DNA from: Antedon bifida
Taxonomy: Eukaryota > Echinodermata > Crinoidea > Comatulida > Antedonidae
Assembly: GCA_963402885.1 (NCBI GenBank)
Contig: OY727102.1
Coordinates: 20,336,001-20,400,000, forward strand
Length of the DNA stretch: 64,000 bases
Direction: 5' to 3'
The position numbers and the translations under genes were made by a program. Shown here piece by piece: positions 27,641-41,500 of the stretch. Each line of letters starts with the position of its first letter. The stretch's first letter is position 1. The notes under the pieces are model-generated. The model was not told where the DNA came from. It did no database searches and saw nothing but the letters and a program-made list of their open reading frames with translations.

Positions 27641-30429
27641 GATAATAACTGTTGGATAACTGCTTTGAATTCAAACAGGTTGTTGAATATCTACATGTAT
27701 ATCAACAGCTTAATATTATTTACCAAATACTTTTATCAACTATTAAAAACATATTACCAAGGTTTTCATTGCTACTTGAGCACCGATTTTCTAATTGTAT
27801 TTTCTATATTTGACTTAATTTTCAGTGCATTTAGATTTTAAAGTTGAATGGAAGTATTTAGTTGGATGTTCAATCCATAATTAATGTTAACACTTTGTAA
27901 GCTATGGTTTCACTTTAGTATGTCTTTGGCATTCTATACATGGTATTTAGTAGTAGCATTTTATAACACACCTGAATGTATCCAATTTGATTGGTTGATT
28001 GATGTACAGTAACCATGAACCTGTAGCTTTATGATGATCTTAAATTTCTATTAAAAACAGCCTGTTTGTTTAAAACATTTTTAGATTTGTGTTATGAATA
28101 GTGAAACACCCCAACAACCAAAATGCAGCGTCTGTTATTTTTCTAACCCAAAATCTGAGCTGCACCAACACCTTTTTGTTTTGACCCAGCCTTTAGCATC
28201 CGAGTCAAAATTTCACATTTGTTTTAAATTTAGATTACAATTTACTTTAGGACATTTAGGTGTGTTATAAAAGAAATTGTTTATATTCGTTGAATGGAGA
28301 AAACATTTTCATTCGTTGACATATTTTACTGTTCCATCTTATTAAATATGGAACAGTCAAATCTTTCAGCTTATGATAATATTCTCTCCATTCAGTCCAT
28401 AAAGAAGTAATGCATCCCTTCATATACATAGATATATGTATATACTTATATATTATATAAATAATAATGCACAGAAGAGAATGAAAGTGAAAAGGTATGA
28501 GTTCGAGTCCGACTCGACTCCAAATAGAGGTGAATGCTTCATCATAAGACCTTCTGCTATGTTTAATATTCAAATATATAAATACAGTATATATATATAA
28601 ATATAAAATTATAATTATAGTAATTTATAGGTTAATTCATCATTAAATAATGAGTTAATTAATCATCAGTAAATAATGAATATTTTAATTGAAAGTGGAT
28701 GCAGGATGTAATTGGTCGGAAGCTAAAATGTTGTGGTTTTTTTATGCATCTACATAATACCAAATTGCTACACAATCCACATAGCAAGTTATTGATATAT
28801 TAGGAAGCTTTGTTTTTGTGACGATCTAACCTAGGCCAAGTAAGTCAATTAATGTCGGTCGTCGTCTGGCCCTAGAAACAATCAAAACTGTGTCGAGGTG
28901 ATGAACGAGGAAACACGTTCCTGCGTGCGCACAGTGAATTAACGCGTCATACATTCGTCGTCGCGAAACGAAAGCTCCCTATTACAGTATGGCAAATTGT
29001 TGTCATTATTTACAGTTTTCCAAATCAAATCTCAATTAAGAAAAATGATAACGATGTGTCAATTAAAGGCCAATATATGATATTCCTTGTCATCATGAAA
29101 AAATCACAATATACTTGAAGAATTCAAGACTTCATTACCTACAAAAATATGTTATTGTGTACCTGTACTCTGGGTGCATCGAGCAGATATAATAGAAATG
29201 TGCATTGTATCTGGGGTGTTGTGTAGATGTGCAATTGGAAAACCACCACCAAATATAGTGCAACTAGGAGGCTGTAAGTACCAAATAAGGCTGCTTAAGC
29301 GAATGTACGTGCAATATCGGTGTAGATCAGAGAGTATATTATATGATAGCATTGCAATAAATGTTTATAATGACAAATCATAAAAACACCTCATTTTACT
29401 TAATAATTGTATTTCATTGATATATTTACACTATACAAATACATGATGCTAGACTATTAAGTAGATAGTTTTGTATTAAGGTGATTGTTTATTCCAAAAA
29501 TTGTAAATATTACGTTTACTTATATTATTGTTAATAAGATGAATTGTATTGTAGCATTTGTTGATTGGATGTTTTTTTAAGATATGATATATATTTGTTT
29601 TTTTGTCACAGTCTGTTTTTTTTTCAGTCTATGCATTCCTGTATTTTCCCTTTATGCAATGGTTTTGCATATTACTCAAGATAATCACAATTACACGGGT
29701 CGACGACAACGTTAATTTAACTAACATTCAATGTTACATGTTTTCTGTATTGAAAGTGCCTACTCTCTAACACACTTGTTGAGTAATAGGAACCAACTAC
29801 TGTTTTATTGTACCCATCTCAACAAGTTGTGCTTACTATGTATATTTTAAGTTATAAAAAGCATGCTTATTACGTTACTAAAATGTAACCAACATTAACG
29901 GTTAAAAAAAACAGACAAAAATAATTTTAATACAGTATATGAATATGATACATATAGCATTCCAGTCATAATTTATACATTAAGATGTACAAATCTTTGG
30001 TTATATACAATATGATATGTTTAATAGATATTTATAGAGTACAACACAACTGACAACTGTGGTTATAACTTCTGAGAGGTGGGACTATGTATTTATTAGT
30101 TTTCATCGCATTTTAAGCTTAGCCACATAGCATATGACACAGGCTTTTATACAAAGTGTTGTTTGTGTGTAAAACAAATATTTTTTATTTCAAGAGTAGG
30201 TTTTTTTTTTTTTTAAAGCATTTGCATATTATGTGCGACTTGTATGCTATACGGCATAATGAATATCTCAGTTTGTATGACATAATTGTATTTCTATCCG
30301 TCTTTATTTTTGTGTTTATTTTTATTGACAATTCATGTACTCAACTTATCTAACATAGCTTTAGTTAATTCATTGTCAAATAAACTACATTTAAACTGTT
30401 AAACTGTTTTTTGTAATATCACAGTAATT
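27641..30429. other. Intergenic, no gene seen
   Basis: AT-rich DNA downstream of UNC13. A CpG-rich island-like patch at 28810-28985 shares GTCGTC...CGAAAGCT with 13.5 kb. GAGTTCGAGTCC at 28500-28511 resembles a Pol III box B without a matching head. Nothing coding is convincing. Confidence 0.5.
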
Positions 30430-33400
30430 TTAACTTGGTCCTATGACCCCCATACGATGTAACACAGTATATGTGCACATAACGTTAGTGTATAACAATT
30501 TATGGGGGCATATGTTGGTAACACTATAATATGTGCACATATAGCCATTATATCGAATAATAAATTAATTAAAATAATAAAAATGTCAATATTTTGAAAA
30601 ATGTTCCCCTTTATTTGAAATTTTTATTAAAAATTTACCACTTTTCTATGGCCCTATAAGATGATGATAACACAATATATGCGCATATATGGCAATATTG
30701 CATAATTATTGAATTAAAAAGATGGATATTTTGAACAATTTTCGAAAAAATCCCTGTAGGCCTACTAACAGTACAGGGAAATTTTCGAAAAATAGAAAAT
30801 TTCCGACCCTTTTATTTTTTTTAAATAACTAGTTACTATGGCCCTATAAGATGATGATAACACAATATATGTGCATATGTCAATATTATCGCATAATTAT
30901 TGAATTTAAAAAAGTGGATATTTTGGGCATTTTTCGAAAAAATCCCTGTACTATAGCACAGGGATTTTTTTTAAAAGATTTTTAAGAAAATTTTCGACCC
31001 TTTTATTTTTGGACAAAACTGCTTAATATGGCTCTATAAGATGCTCTAAAGCAATATATACCCATATTATTGCATAATAATTGAAATTGAAAAAGTCGAT
31101 ATTTTGGGCATTTTTCGAAAAATCCCTGTACTATAGCACAGGGATTTTTTCGAAAAATGGCAAAATTTCGACCCTTTTATTTCTCGACAAAACTGCTTAA
31201 TATGGCTCTATAAGATGCTACAAAGCAATATATACCCATATTATTGCATAATAATTGAATTTTAAAAAGTCGATATTTTGGGCATTTTTCGAAAAATCCC
31301 TGTACTATAGTACAGGGATTTTTTTTTATAAATGGCAAAATTTCGACCATTTTATTTTTCGACAAAACTGCTTAATATGGCTCTATAAGATGCTACAAAG
31401 CAATATATACCCATATTATTGCATAATAATTGAATTTTAAAAAGTCGATATTTTTGGCATAGTACAGGGATTTTTTTTTTAAAATGGCAAAATTTCGACC
31501 CTTTTATTTCTCGACAAAACTGCTTAATATGGCTCTATAAGATGCTATAAAGCAATATATACCCATATTATTGCATAATAATTGAATTTTAAAAAGTCGA
31601 TATTTTGGGCATTTTTCAGAAAATCCCTGTACTATAGTACAGGGATTTTTTTCAAAAAATGGCAGAATTTTGACCCTTTTATTTTTCGACAAAACTGCTT
31701 AATATGGCTCTATAAGATGCTACAAAGCAATATATACCCATAATATTGCATAATAATTGAATTTTAAAAAGTCGATATTTTGGGCATTTTTCGAAAAAAT
31801 CCCTGTACTATAGCACAGGGATTTTTTCGAAAAATGGCAAAATTTCGACCCTTTTATTTCTCGACAAAACTGCTTAATATGGCTCTATAAGATGCTATAA
31901 AGCAATATATACCTATATTATTGCATAATAATTGAATTTTAAAAAGTCGATATTTTGGGCATTTTTCAGAAAATCCCTGTACTATAGTACAGGGATCTCT
32001 TTCAAAAAATGGCAGAATTTTGACCCTTTTATTTTTCGACAAAACTGATTAATATGGCTCTATAAGATGCTACAAAGCAATATATACCCATATTATTGCA
32101 TAATAATTGAATTTTAAAAAGTCAATATTTTGGGCATAGTACAGGGATTTTTTTTTAAAAATGGCAAAATTTCGACCCTTTAATTTCTCGACAAAACTGC
32201 TTAATATGGCTCTATAAGATGCTATAAAGCAATATATACCCATATTATTGCATAATAATTGAATTTTAAAAAGTCGATATTTTGGGCATTTTTCAGAAAA
32301 TCCCTGTACTATAGTACAGGGATTTTTTTCAAAAAATGGCAGAATTTTGACCCTTTTATTTTTCGACAAAACTGCTTAATATGGCTCTATAAGATGCTAC
32401 AAAGCAATATATACCCATATTATTGCATAATAATTGAATTTTAAAAAGTCGATACTTTGGGCATTTTTCGAAAAAATTCCTGTACTATAGCACAGGGATT
32501 TTTTCAAAAAATGGCAAAATTTCGACCCTTTTATTTTTCGACAAAACTGCTTAATATGGCTCTATAAGATGCTACAAAGCAATATATACCCATATTATTG
32601 CATAATAATTGAATTTTAAAAAGTCGATATTTTGGGCATTTTTCGAAAAATCCCTGTACTATAGTACAGGGATTTTTTTTTATAAATGGCAAAATTTCGA
32701 CCATTTTATTTTTCGACAAAACTGCTTAATATGGCTCTATAAGATGCTATAAAGCAATATATACCCATATTATTGCATAATAATTGAATTTTAAAAAGTC
32801 GATATTTTTGGCATAGTACAGGGATTTTTTTTTAAAAATGGCAAAATTTCGACCCTTTTATTTCTCGACAAAACTGCTTAATATGGCTCTATAAGATGCT
32901 ATAAAGCAATATATACCCATATTATTGCATAATAATTGAATTTTAAAAAGTCGATATTTTGGGCATTTTTCAGAAAATCCCTGTACTATAGTACAGGGAT
33001 TTCTTTCAAAAAATGGCAGAATTTTGACCCTTTTATTTTTCGACAAAACTGCTTAATATGGCTCTATAAGATGCTACAAAGCAATATATACCCATAATAT
33101 TGCATAATAATTGAATTTTAAAAAGTCGATATTTTGGGCATTTTTCGAAAAAATCCCTGTACTATTATAGCACAGGGATTTTTTCGAAAAATGGCAAAAT
33201 TTCGACCCTTTTATTTTTCGACAAAACTGCTTAATATGGCTCTATAAGATGCTACAAAGCAATATATACCCATATTATTGCATAATAATTGAATTTTAAA
33301 AAGTCGATATTTTGGGCATTTTTCGAAAAATCCTTGTACTATAGTACAGGGATTTTTTTTTAAAAATGGCAAAATTTCGACCATTTTATTTTTCGACAAA

Positions 33401-33800
33401 ACTGCTTAATATGGCTCTATAAGATGCTATAAAGCAATATATACCCATAATATTGCATAATAATTGAATTTTAAAAAGTCGATATTTTGGGCATTTTTCG
33501 AAAAAATCCCTGTACTATAGCACAGGGATTTTTTCATAAAAATGGCAAAATTTCGACCATTGTATTTTTCGAAAAAAATGCTTAATATGGCTCTATAAGA
33601 TGCTACAAAGCAATATATACCCATATTATTGAATAATAATTGAATTTTAAAAAGTCGATATTTTGGGCATTTTTCGAAAAAAGACAAAATTTCGACCCTT
33701 TTATTTTTCAAAAAAAACTGGTTAATATGGCTCTATAAGATGCTACAAAGCAATATATACCCATATCATTGCATCGATATTTTGGGTATTTTTCGAATAG
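30430..33800. repeat. Satellite, ~175-bp monomer with internal palindrome and higher-order arrangement
   Basis: About 19 head-to-tail monomers are marked by ATGGCTCTATAAGATGCTA, GCAATATATACCCATATTATT and GACAAAACTGC. Most hold the near-perfect palindrome TCCCTGTACTATAGTACAGGGA flanked by A/T runs. A shorter monomer (~153 bp), lacking the left palindrome arm, recurs at about 31460, 32130 and 32815, i.e. every ~4 monomers (~680 bp). The leftmost units (30430-31020) are clearly more divergent. The short open frames in it are by-products of the repeat. Confidence 0.93.
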
Positions 33801-33825
33801 GAATTTTTCAAATGGCAAAATTTCC

Positions 33826-34497
33826 TCTTTGTCTTGTGTTGGTTGCATCTTTCCTCTTTGTCTTGTGTTGGTTGCATCTTTCCCCTTTGTCATGTGTTGG
33901 TTGCATCTTTCCTCTTTGTCATGTGTTGGTTGCATCTTTCCTCTTTGTCATGTGTTGGTTGCATCTTTCCTCGTTGTCATGTGTTGGTTGCATCTTTCCT
34001 CGTTGTCATGTGTTGGTTGCATCTTTCCTCGTTGTCTTGTGGTGGTTGCATCTTTCCTCGTTGTCATGTGTTGGTTGCATCTTTCCTCGTTGTCATGTGT
34101 TGGTTGCATCTTTCCTCATTGTCTTGTGTTGGTTGCATCTTTCCTCTTTGTCATGTGTTGGTTACATCTTTCCTCGTTGTCTTGTGTTGGTTGCATCTTT
34201 CCTTGTTGTCATGTGTTGGTTGCATCTTTCCTCGTTGTCTTGTGTTGGTTGCATCTTTCCTCGTTGTCATGTGTTGGTTGCATCTTTCCTCTTTGTCTTG
34301 TGTTGGTTGCATCTTTCCTCGTTGTCATGTGTTGGTTGCATCTTTCCTCGTTGTCTTGTGTTGGTTGCATCTTTCCTCTTTGTCATGTGTTGGTTGCATC
34401 TTTCCTCTTTGTCATGTGTTGGTTGCATCTTTCCTCGTTGTCATGTGTTGGTTGCATCTTTCCTCTTTGTCATGTGTTGGTTACATCTTTCCTCTTT
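33826..34497. repeat. 29-bp minisatellite, 23 copies
   Basis: The unit is TTTCCTCGTTGTCATGTGTT followed by GGTTGCATC. It begins where the satellite reads GGCAAAATTTC. Copies differ mainly at two sites, CTC[T/G]TTG and GTC[A/T]TG, in all four combinations. Because 29 is not a multiple of 3 and the unit lacks stops, all three + frames are open. This is not coding evidence. Confidence 0.95.
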
Positions 34498-34693
34498 AAC
34501 TGTTATACATGTTTACTATTGCACTGACAAATAACTGATCACTTTTATCATCTGAATAATAAAAAAAAATCATTGTGGATTAAAAATTGTTGGGATTGAC
34601 ATGCTCAGAAACTTATCTAAACTTAACTACGGATTAGCATAGTAGGAAACAAGATTAACAATGCTTTAGCAAATGGTCTTTGTTTTTATAAAT

Positions 34694-34907
34694 TTAGGCA
34701 AATTGCCAATAAGCGAATTCACTCACTATCCTTTTTAAAGGTAGCAATCCCATACACAAGATGCTCTACATAAACAAAGTCTTATTACATGTTTTTGGGA
34801 GTGGAGTTGTAAATTGTCATTCGAAAAAATCCTGACATATGACAGGACTTCAACCCAGGACCCAGGATTGGTAGCCAAACCTCACAGGCACCACAGCCAC
34901 AACTCCA
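34694..34907 (-). mobile_element. tRNA-derived SINE (family A), second copy
   Basis: This shares head, body and tail with the 60.4-kb copy. Box B is degraded to GGTTGAAGTCC. It lies just right of the 29-bp minisatellite. Confidence 0.72.
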
Positions 34908-35518
34908 CTGCAATCTAAGCCACTTCTTGATGTTTGCTATCAAAGAGACACAACTGCCATCAATGATAACTAAACATTTATTTCAAATGACAGATATTAT
35001 TAGGAATGTTAATCATTAAACACCACTAGTAAATGTACATCATACATTGAGTTAGATCAACAAAATTTATAACTGTTTTATTTAGTTGTACAAGTTTTTA
35101 TTTTAACAGCGTGATTAGTGTAATATGGAGTGGGCTTTGCTTACACTCCTGGTTATGTTTAATTGTTGATCGAATAAAAACAATTATATACTGTAATGAT
35201 ATATTAAAGCCAAACCATATACTAACCGGTTGTCCTAAGGTAGGCAGAGGAACAGAGTAACTGCACTGGTCTCTTTACTTTACTGCTTCTGCACAGCATC
35301 CATAGTAACTTTAGTACAGCATTACTCTAAAAATATTTGTAACAAAAAATAGAATAAAAATAAAATCATGTTAATAGTTTCTATTATATTATAGCTCAAA
35401 CATTTATCGTCTAGTGATTGGTTAAAATGATCAGGTGATCAAGTAAGTATGGATCTACAATTTTCAAAATTGTTACTCTTTGCAGTGCAGTTTGATGGGT
35501 GACATACTTTATAACAAT

Positions 35519-38500
35519 TCAAATTCTGTCAAAGGTCAAGGATTTTCTTGCAGCCAATAAAGCACTGATCCCATAATTAGTGAGTACGTTGCTGTTTAGT
35601 GTTACCTGATCATTTGTGGAATTAAAGAAGTTGAAATGGAATGGTCCATCAACCTGAACAACATCTAATATCTGCTGCCATCTTAGATGAGGAAGGCATA
35701 AGATGTATGCAAGCGACTTAGTGTCTGACAACCATACATTAACAGCAGCAGTTCCATCATCGATCAAAACTCTGAAATAACACATTTTTTTCCAGATCAT
35801 TATACTGTGGGGTAACAGTTATGAGCGCTCACTGGCTAAACCCAGGGGCCCCTGAGCAGTGGCCAGAGAAAAACAGGCATTAAAATATGTCGAAAAGAGA
35901 TAAAAAAGCTTGAGGCTTCCAGTGTTGGAGGGTCACTTATGGTTCCTAAACCTGGAGCCTCGGGCCTCTGTATTACACTACTGTCTTACTGTACATCCCA
36001 ATCTATGGAATTGGGGTGTATGTGGTTTAGTAGTGGCAAAGTGTTTTATCAATGGTCCTTCTGTGACATGTTAATGATTGAATACATTTTAATGCATTCA
36101 ATGGTATAATCCTGTTTGATTTCTTTTCACATGATTTTTCATTAAATTCCATATGAACAACATAACATTGACTACAACAAGTAAATAAGTTTACCTTGCT
36201 TTAAAACTCATTTCACCCTTAGCAGCCTGCGATTGTGCTGAGCATCTACACTGATTAGATCTGCACATATAGCATATCCATCTGTACAATAATAAAACGG
36301 TAACAGTAAGCGGAAAACTATGTAGCTTGTCTTACATATCATCTGTATCTATCCTGAGCGGAAACCCGCCCGTCCGCTCGGCATTGTGTGTAAATGGTCA
36401 TAAGAAATAACATAGACACTATATATTTTTATTACTGTTACCGCTCATCTGTTTAAATTTGCCTTTAAGCTCAGTCTACACTATAAAACTAGTTTGACAA
36501 AGTGATATGTCCAAATATGGTAGTGATATGACATCATCATGTCCATATATAGGCACATCACATGTTTTGCAACATAATGTTAATAATATAAATTCATTTC
36601 ACACATCTACATCTACAGAATGTTATCTGCACATAATATCAGCCATTTGGCAAAGAAAATAATAAAAGAAGAACTAGAAAAATGTACTGTACTACTTTTA
36701 CAATGGCCACAGCAACTTTGCCAACAGTAGTTCAAATGTGTGTAATGATGATGTTAATACTTTACTGCAGTAACTCTGATGATACAAAAGTATAAAGGAT
36801 TACTGCAGTAAACCGAAGATACTGCAATAAAATCTGTTGTAACCTTACCTGATTTCTAGACTGTATATTGTATTAATGTATCCATTTAAAATAAAATCAT
36901 TCTCTTTGTTTCCAGAAAGAAGTGAGTGCAATATATGAATGACATATCTTGGTGGAGCTTTAGAGAGGTCCTTTGTATCAAATAAGTTTGTTGTGCTGGG
37001 TAAAAAAAAAAGTTGTTGTTATATATTATAAATGAACAACTTCTCCAGGCAGTTATATATCAGTTTTGAATAAACAAAATAAAATGTATACAATGTAATA
37101 TTATCACATCTGTGATACCATAAAAACAACAAAAAATTGCCCAAACATGCATAACATTATAAAGAATTTGAGAATAAATATCAATATAGTTTCTCAAAAA
37201 ATTGTATCTGGTTTCAAATGGATGTTTAAAAATAAATGATACTTGGAAACTGGTTTAACAAAAAAGTTTTTTTTAACATTTATTTTTAAATATTAATATA
37301 TTTGTTACTGAGTAGTGGGTTTCATTATTCATGTAAGATCAAAGAAATATTTAGAATTAAATTTTTATCTAGTATATTATTTTAAAGAATATATAATAGG
37401 TCAACTTACCTATCATCAACACTACTGGGTATTTGTAATACCTGTATTGATGTTAAAGGTCAACTTACCTATCATCAACACTACTGGGTATGTGTAATAC
37501 CTGTATTGAAGTTAAAGGTCCACTTACCTATCATCAACGCTACTGGGTATTTGTAATACCTGTATTGAAGTTAAAGGTCCACTTTGACAACGTAACCGGC
37601 CTTTGTAACTATCAACTTCAATTCCTCTACAAAAATAAAAATGTCTACATGAATAAAATTAAAGGAAACATGATTTGGATAATGTACATTCTAGCTTTGT
37701 ATTGATTATAATATCTGTAATTTATGCACTTTAAATTACAATTAAAATTAGTCATTTTTTTTTTCATGAAGTTTTGGAAATTCAGACTGATTTTCATAAC
37801 ATTTCAAATAAAACATAGCAATTTCAATGCACTTTTATCTGCTAATCTTATTAACATAAAGAAAGAATTTGTTTTTGCTATCATTGGTGTACCTATCAGT
37901 GTATTCTCTTAAATCTAGCAATTTCATGGTAGCGCTCCTTCTACAAAATGTGTGATGTGCCCAAATATGGTAGTAATATTCCCAAATATGGTAGTGATAT
38001 GACATCATCATGTCCATATATGGGTACATCACATTTTGTGTCACATAAAGTTTGATGGTGTAGACAGAGCTTAATGATAGCAATGTAGTGATTATATGTA
38101 AACCAATCTTCAAAGTATACGTACTGTAGATATAATACAGCTTGTGGAACAAGTCCTAACGGATACTGTATCTTAGGACATTTGATATATATTGACAGAC
38201 TATCTGTTGCATCAAGACTAGATTTCATATCCACAATCCTTACATTCATGGATACTGTATCTGATTCGGTCGGTTGGTGTGACTTGTTACTTGAATCACA
38301 TGATACAATCACTCCAATCAAAGAAACAATACCTTTGGATGATTTAAATCTATAAAAACAAAGATGCTTATATGAAGATCCATCAACTATGACAATATGT
38401 ATATTGCAGAACAATATAAATGGAGTCTTTTCTGAAGAGGAATGGTATGACATCATAATGTCCATATATAGGCACACCCCTTTTTTTTCACATAAAGTTT

Positions 38501-41500
38501 GATAGTGTAGACAGAGCTTTATAAGGCAAAGTGGTGTGTGAACTTACCGTGAAATAACATCATTAACAGAATAAATATTAACTTGCTGATCCAAGGAATT
38601 CACCTAATGATTGAATAAAGTAGGAATGCTATGAACTACATAGATCACAAGGGAGCCATGTCATGCATAAATTTAATATCAAATCAAATCTTTATTTGTT
38701 CCATATATAAAATGTGTACATGGAAAAATTGTTTTCCTCGATAGAAAATATGGTAAAACATTCACAATTACATCATACATAGAACAAAATTACAATTAAA
38801 AACATTCATTAAAAAATACATCAATCCCACATAAAAATACTATGTTATATTTAGATTAACAATTATATTTCATTATTCATTTTTTGTTGGTGGAATACTG
38901 TATGTACATACCGCACATTGTTCAATGGCATCATGTTCAGTGACTGTAAACGTGTTGTGATTACTGAACCGTGACAACACTTTGCAGTTATTGTCTGCAT
39001 TCTGCTGTACTGTAATCCTGTACACAGATCCTATATACAGCACCGGGTACCATTTGACAGCTGTTCCTTCAAACCTTAATACGATATTTTGTTTGCTTTT
39101 ACAAGATGAACTGGTACGTTTGGCAGATGTAGAGGCAGCAAGATCTGGTGACCACTTCTTTGTGCTATCTTCACATACAATGCCATCAATTGTGAAAAAC
39201 AGACTGTTGTCAGTTTTTCTAAGCCTTCGAACAAGGTTCCCTTTCTTCATTATTTTAATTGTTAATAATTGTGAGGAGCTGTCGGTTTCTGAAATTTCCA
39301 AAGAATAGCATTATTTATCAATTTATGAAATTTAACAGGTTTGCAGTACACTACGTGTTTTAGTAAAATTGAGAAAAACTCAACATTTAACAGTTGCTGC
39401 TACAAGTAAAGCTCCGTCTTCACTATCAAACTTTATGTGACAAAATAATGTGATGTGCCCATGGACATGATGATGTCATATCACTACCATATTTGGGCAC
39501 ATCATACTTTTTTTTTCAAACTAGTTTGATAGTGTAGACAGAACTTTTCACTATGAAAATTATTTTTTGTACAAACTTGATAATATTGATGTAGGTATTT
39601 AGTGATACATGAGATACAGAAGGTGCCATGATTCTACAGTACCTTTTGTTGAGGCAGCCCCAGCAGCAGGTACATTCTGCAGTAGGTTCTGTGTGGTCAT
39701 ATAAACAACTTGTCTCATGTCAAATACAATGTATGACCTCCCTCCAATTACATCCTGTTGACCGTACTGCTCATGTACAACAATAAACCAAGTCATTTTC
39801 ACAAGCCCTTTCAAATTCCAAATATGGGCATATGGACAATTGCAAGAGTATGGTGCATGGAATGATTTGTGTTTTTGTAGGTAACATGTAGAGTTCTTGC
39901 AACTGTGGCTGGCAATTCCTTTAGATTGTACACAAGTAGCGATGCAGTCAATGGATCCTGTTTCATCATGAAGACGAAGGACTCCAGTGTCAGGATTTGA
40001 TGACAGAAATCCAACCAGTATCTATTTTTAGAAGTATTAAAAAATATATTAAGCAAAAGACAAGGTTGGGACAGGGCGCTAAACTGAAAGAATACAATTT
40101 AGACTCTGGAAATACCTTTTTTCAAAAACTAGAACAGGGAGCTTATACTTAAAAAATTAAATGTTTGTTCGTTTTATGCCATTGTCATAAGTGAATTCAT
40201 TCATTATCCTTCTGAAAGGTGGCAATCCTGTTCAAAAGAGAAACATACAAACAAAGTCTAAGTGAGTATTTGATTTACTTACCATTGAGTTGTTAACATC
40301 TGAATGACTAATGTATTGCTTATAGCTTTTCTCATCATGTTTATTTGCATCTCTAAATAATTGAAGGATTTCTTTCTTCAAGTCTGCTACACTTGGTAAT
40401 GTAATTCTACTCTGCAAAAACAACAAAATATTCTTTGACGTATAAAGCATTGTCATTTGTCAACAATTTCAAATGGTACCATAACTTATACTACACATGA
40501 TAAAGAATATCTCAATTAAAATTAATCAAATATTATCATGAAACAATTAATTTGATGTAGGATATTGTATTGACAATTTTATGAATTCCTTTCCTATGAA
40601 TTCCTATCAATTTTAATGCCTATACCATGTGTTTTTACCATTACCAATTTTTCATCATGTAGGCAAAGGAAAAGTTTGATTAGGGCAGTAATTAAGTACC
40701 ATACAGGAAGAACACGCACAGACGTGGGGACGTTTATAAACCATTTCAATGCAAAGATAAGGATCATGTTTACTGTACCTGCAACTGGTTTTTATGAACA
40801 TCATCCACTACACAGGATTGGTGAGGTGTATTAAAAAATTCAATATAAATATTTCTTTTCCATGGGGTTACTCTCTGCATACCATTACTTTCCAATATAG
40901 TTCCAATTATTAAACTTATTTTTCTGAAAAAGTAGTAAATAAATCAAAATTAAATTATTTAAAAAAATATTTATTATTGAGTAACAAATCTTGATTGAGG
41001 TACAGTAGTAAGCAGGAGAAGCAGGACAACATTTTTCTTGATATCATAGATCCCTAATTCTTTTTTACACATATAGATTGTCATACTTTCCAGAAAACCA
41101 GACAAATTAGGTCAGGCCAATGGTGTCAAGCATTGAAAGAGTTCACGGTACTGTACATTACATTTCAATAATGACAGTTATGTTTAATATTCCTGCTAAA
41201 CAAAAAAGGCATGGTATAATAACTCACCTGTGGACATTTTTTGGAAGCTTGAGTGTGAGTTGTTTTAGCATTTGGTGCATGTGGGTCAACAGGGAAAATC
41301 CAGGAACAAATTGTGTGATTAGCTTGATAACTGGGTCATCCAAAGAAACTAAACACTGGATTAAGAAACACACACAAAAATAATTAAAATAAAACAACAT
41401 TGAGAATAAGAGATTTAGATATTAGATTCTTCGTATAACCTGTCTTGTTTTACTTACCACAAAATCAGTTTACTAGCAAAATAGTAATTGTTTAAACTAA

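Noticed and set aside
31177-33711. A family of 62-99-codon minus-strand open frames (MSKNKRVKILPFF...)
   Set aside because: They are translations of the ~175-bp satellite monomers, with no conserved domain or gene structure.
33740-34534. Cys/Leu/Phe-rich open frames of 221-264 codons in all three plus frames
   Set aside because: They are an artefact of a stop-free 29-bp repeat; the three frames encode the same cyclic peptide.
37490-37705. Plus-strand open frames over the 59-bp triplication
   Set aside because: They are antisense shadows of the CTC1 exon and its copies.
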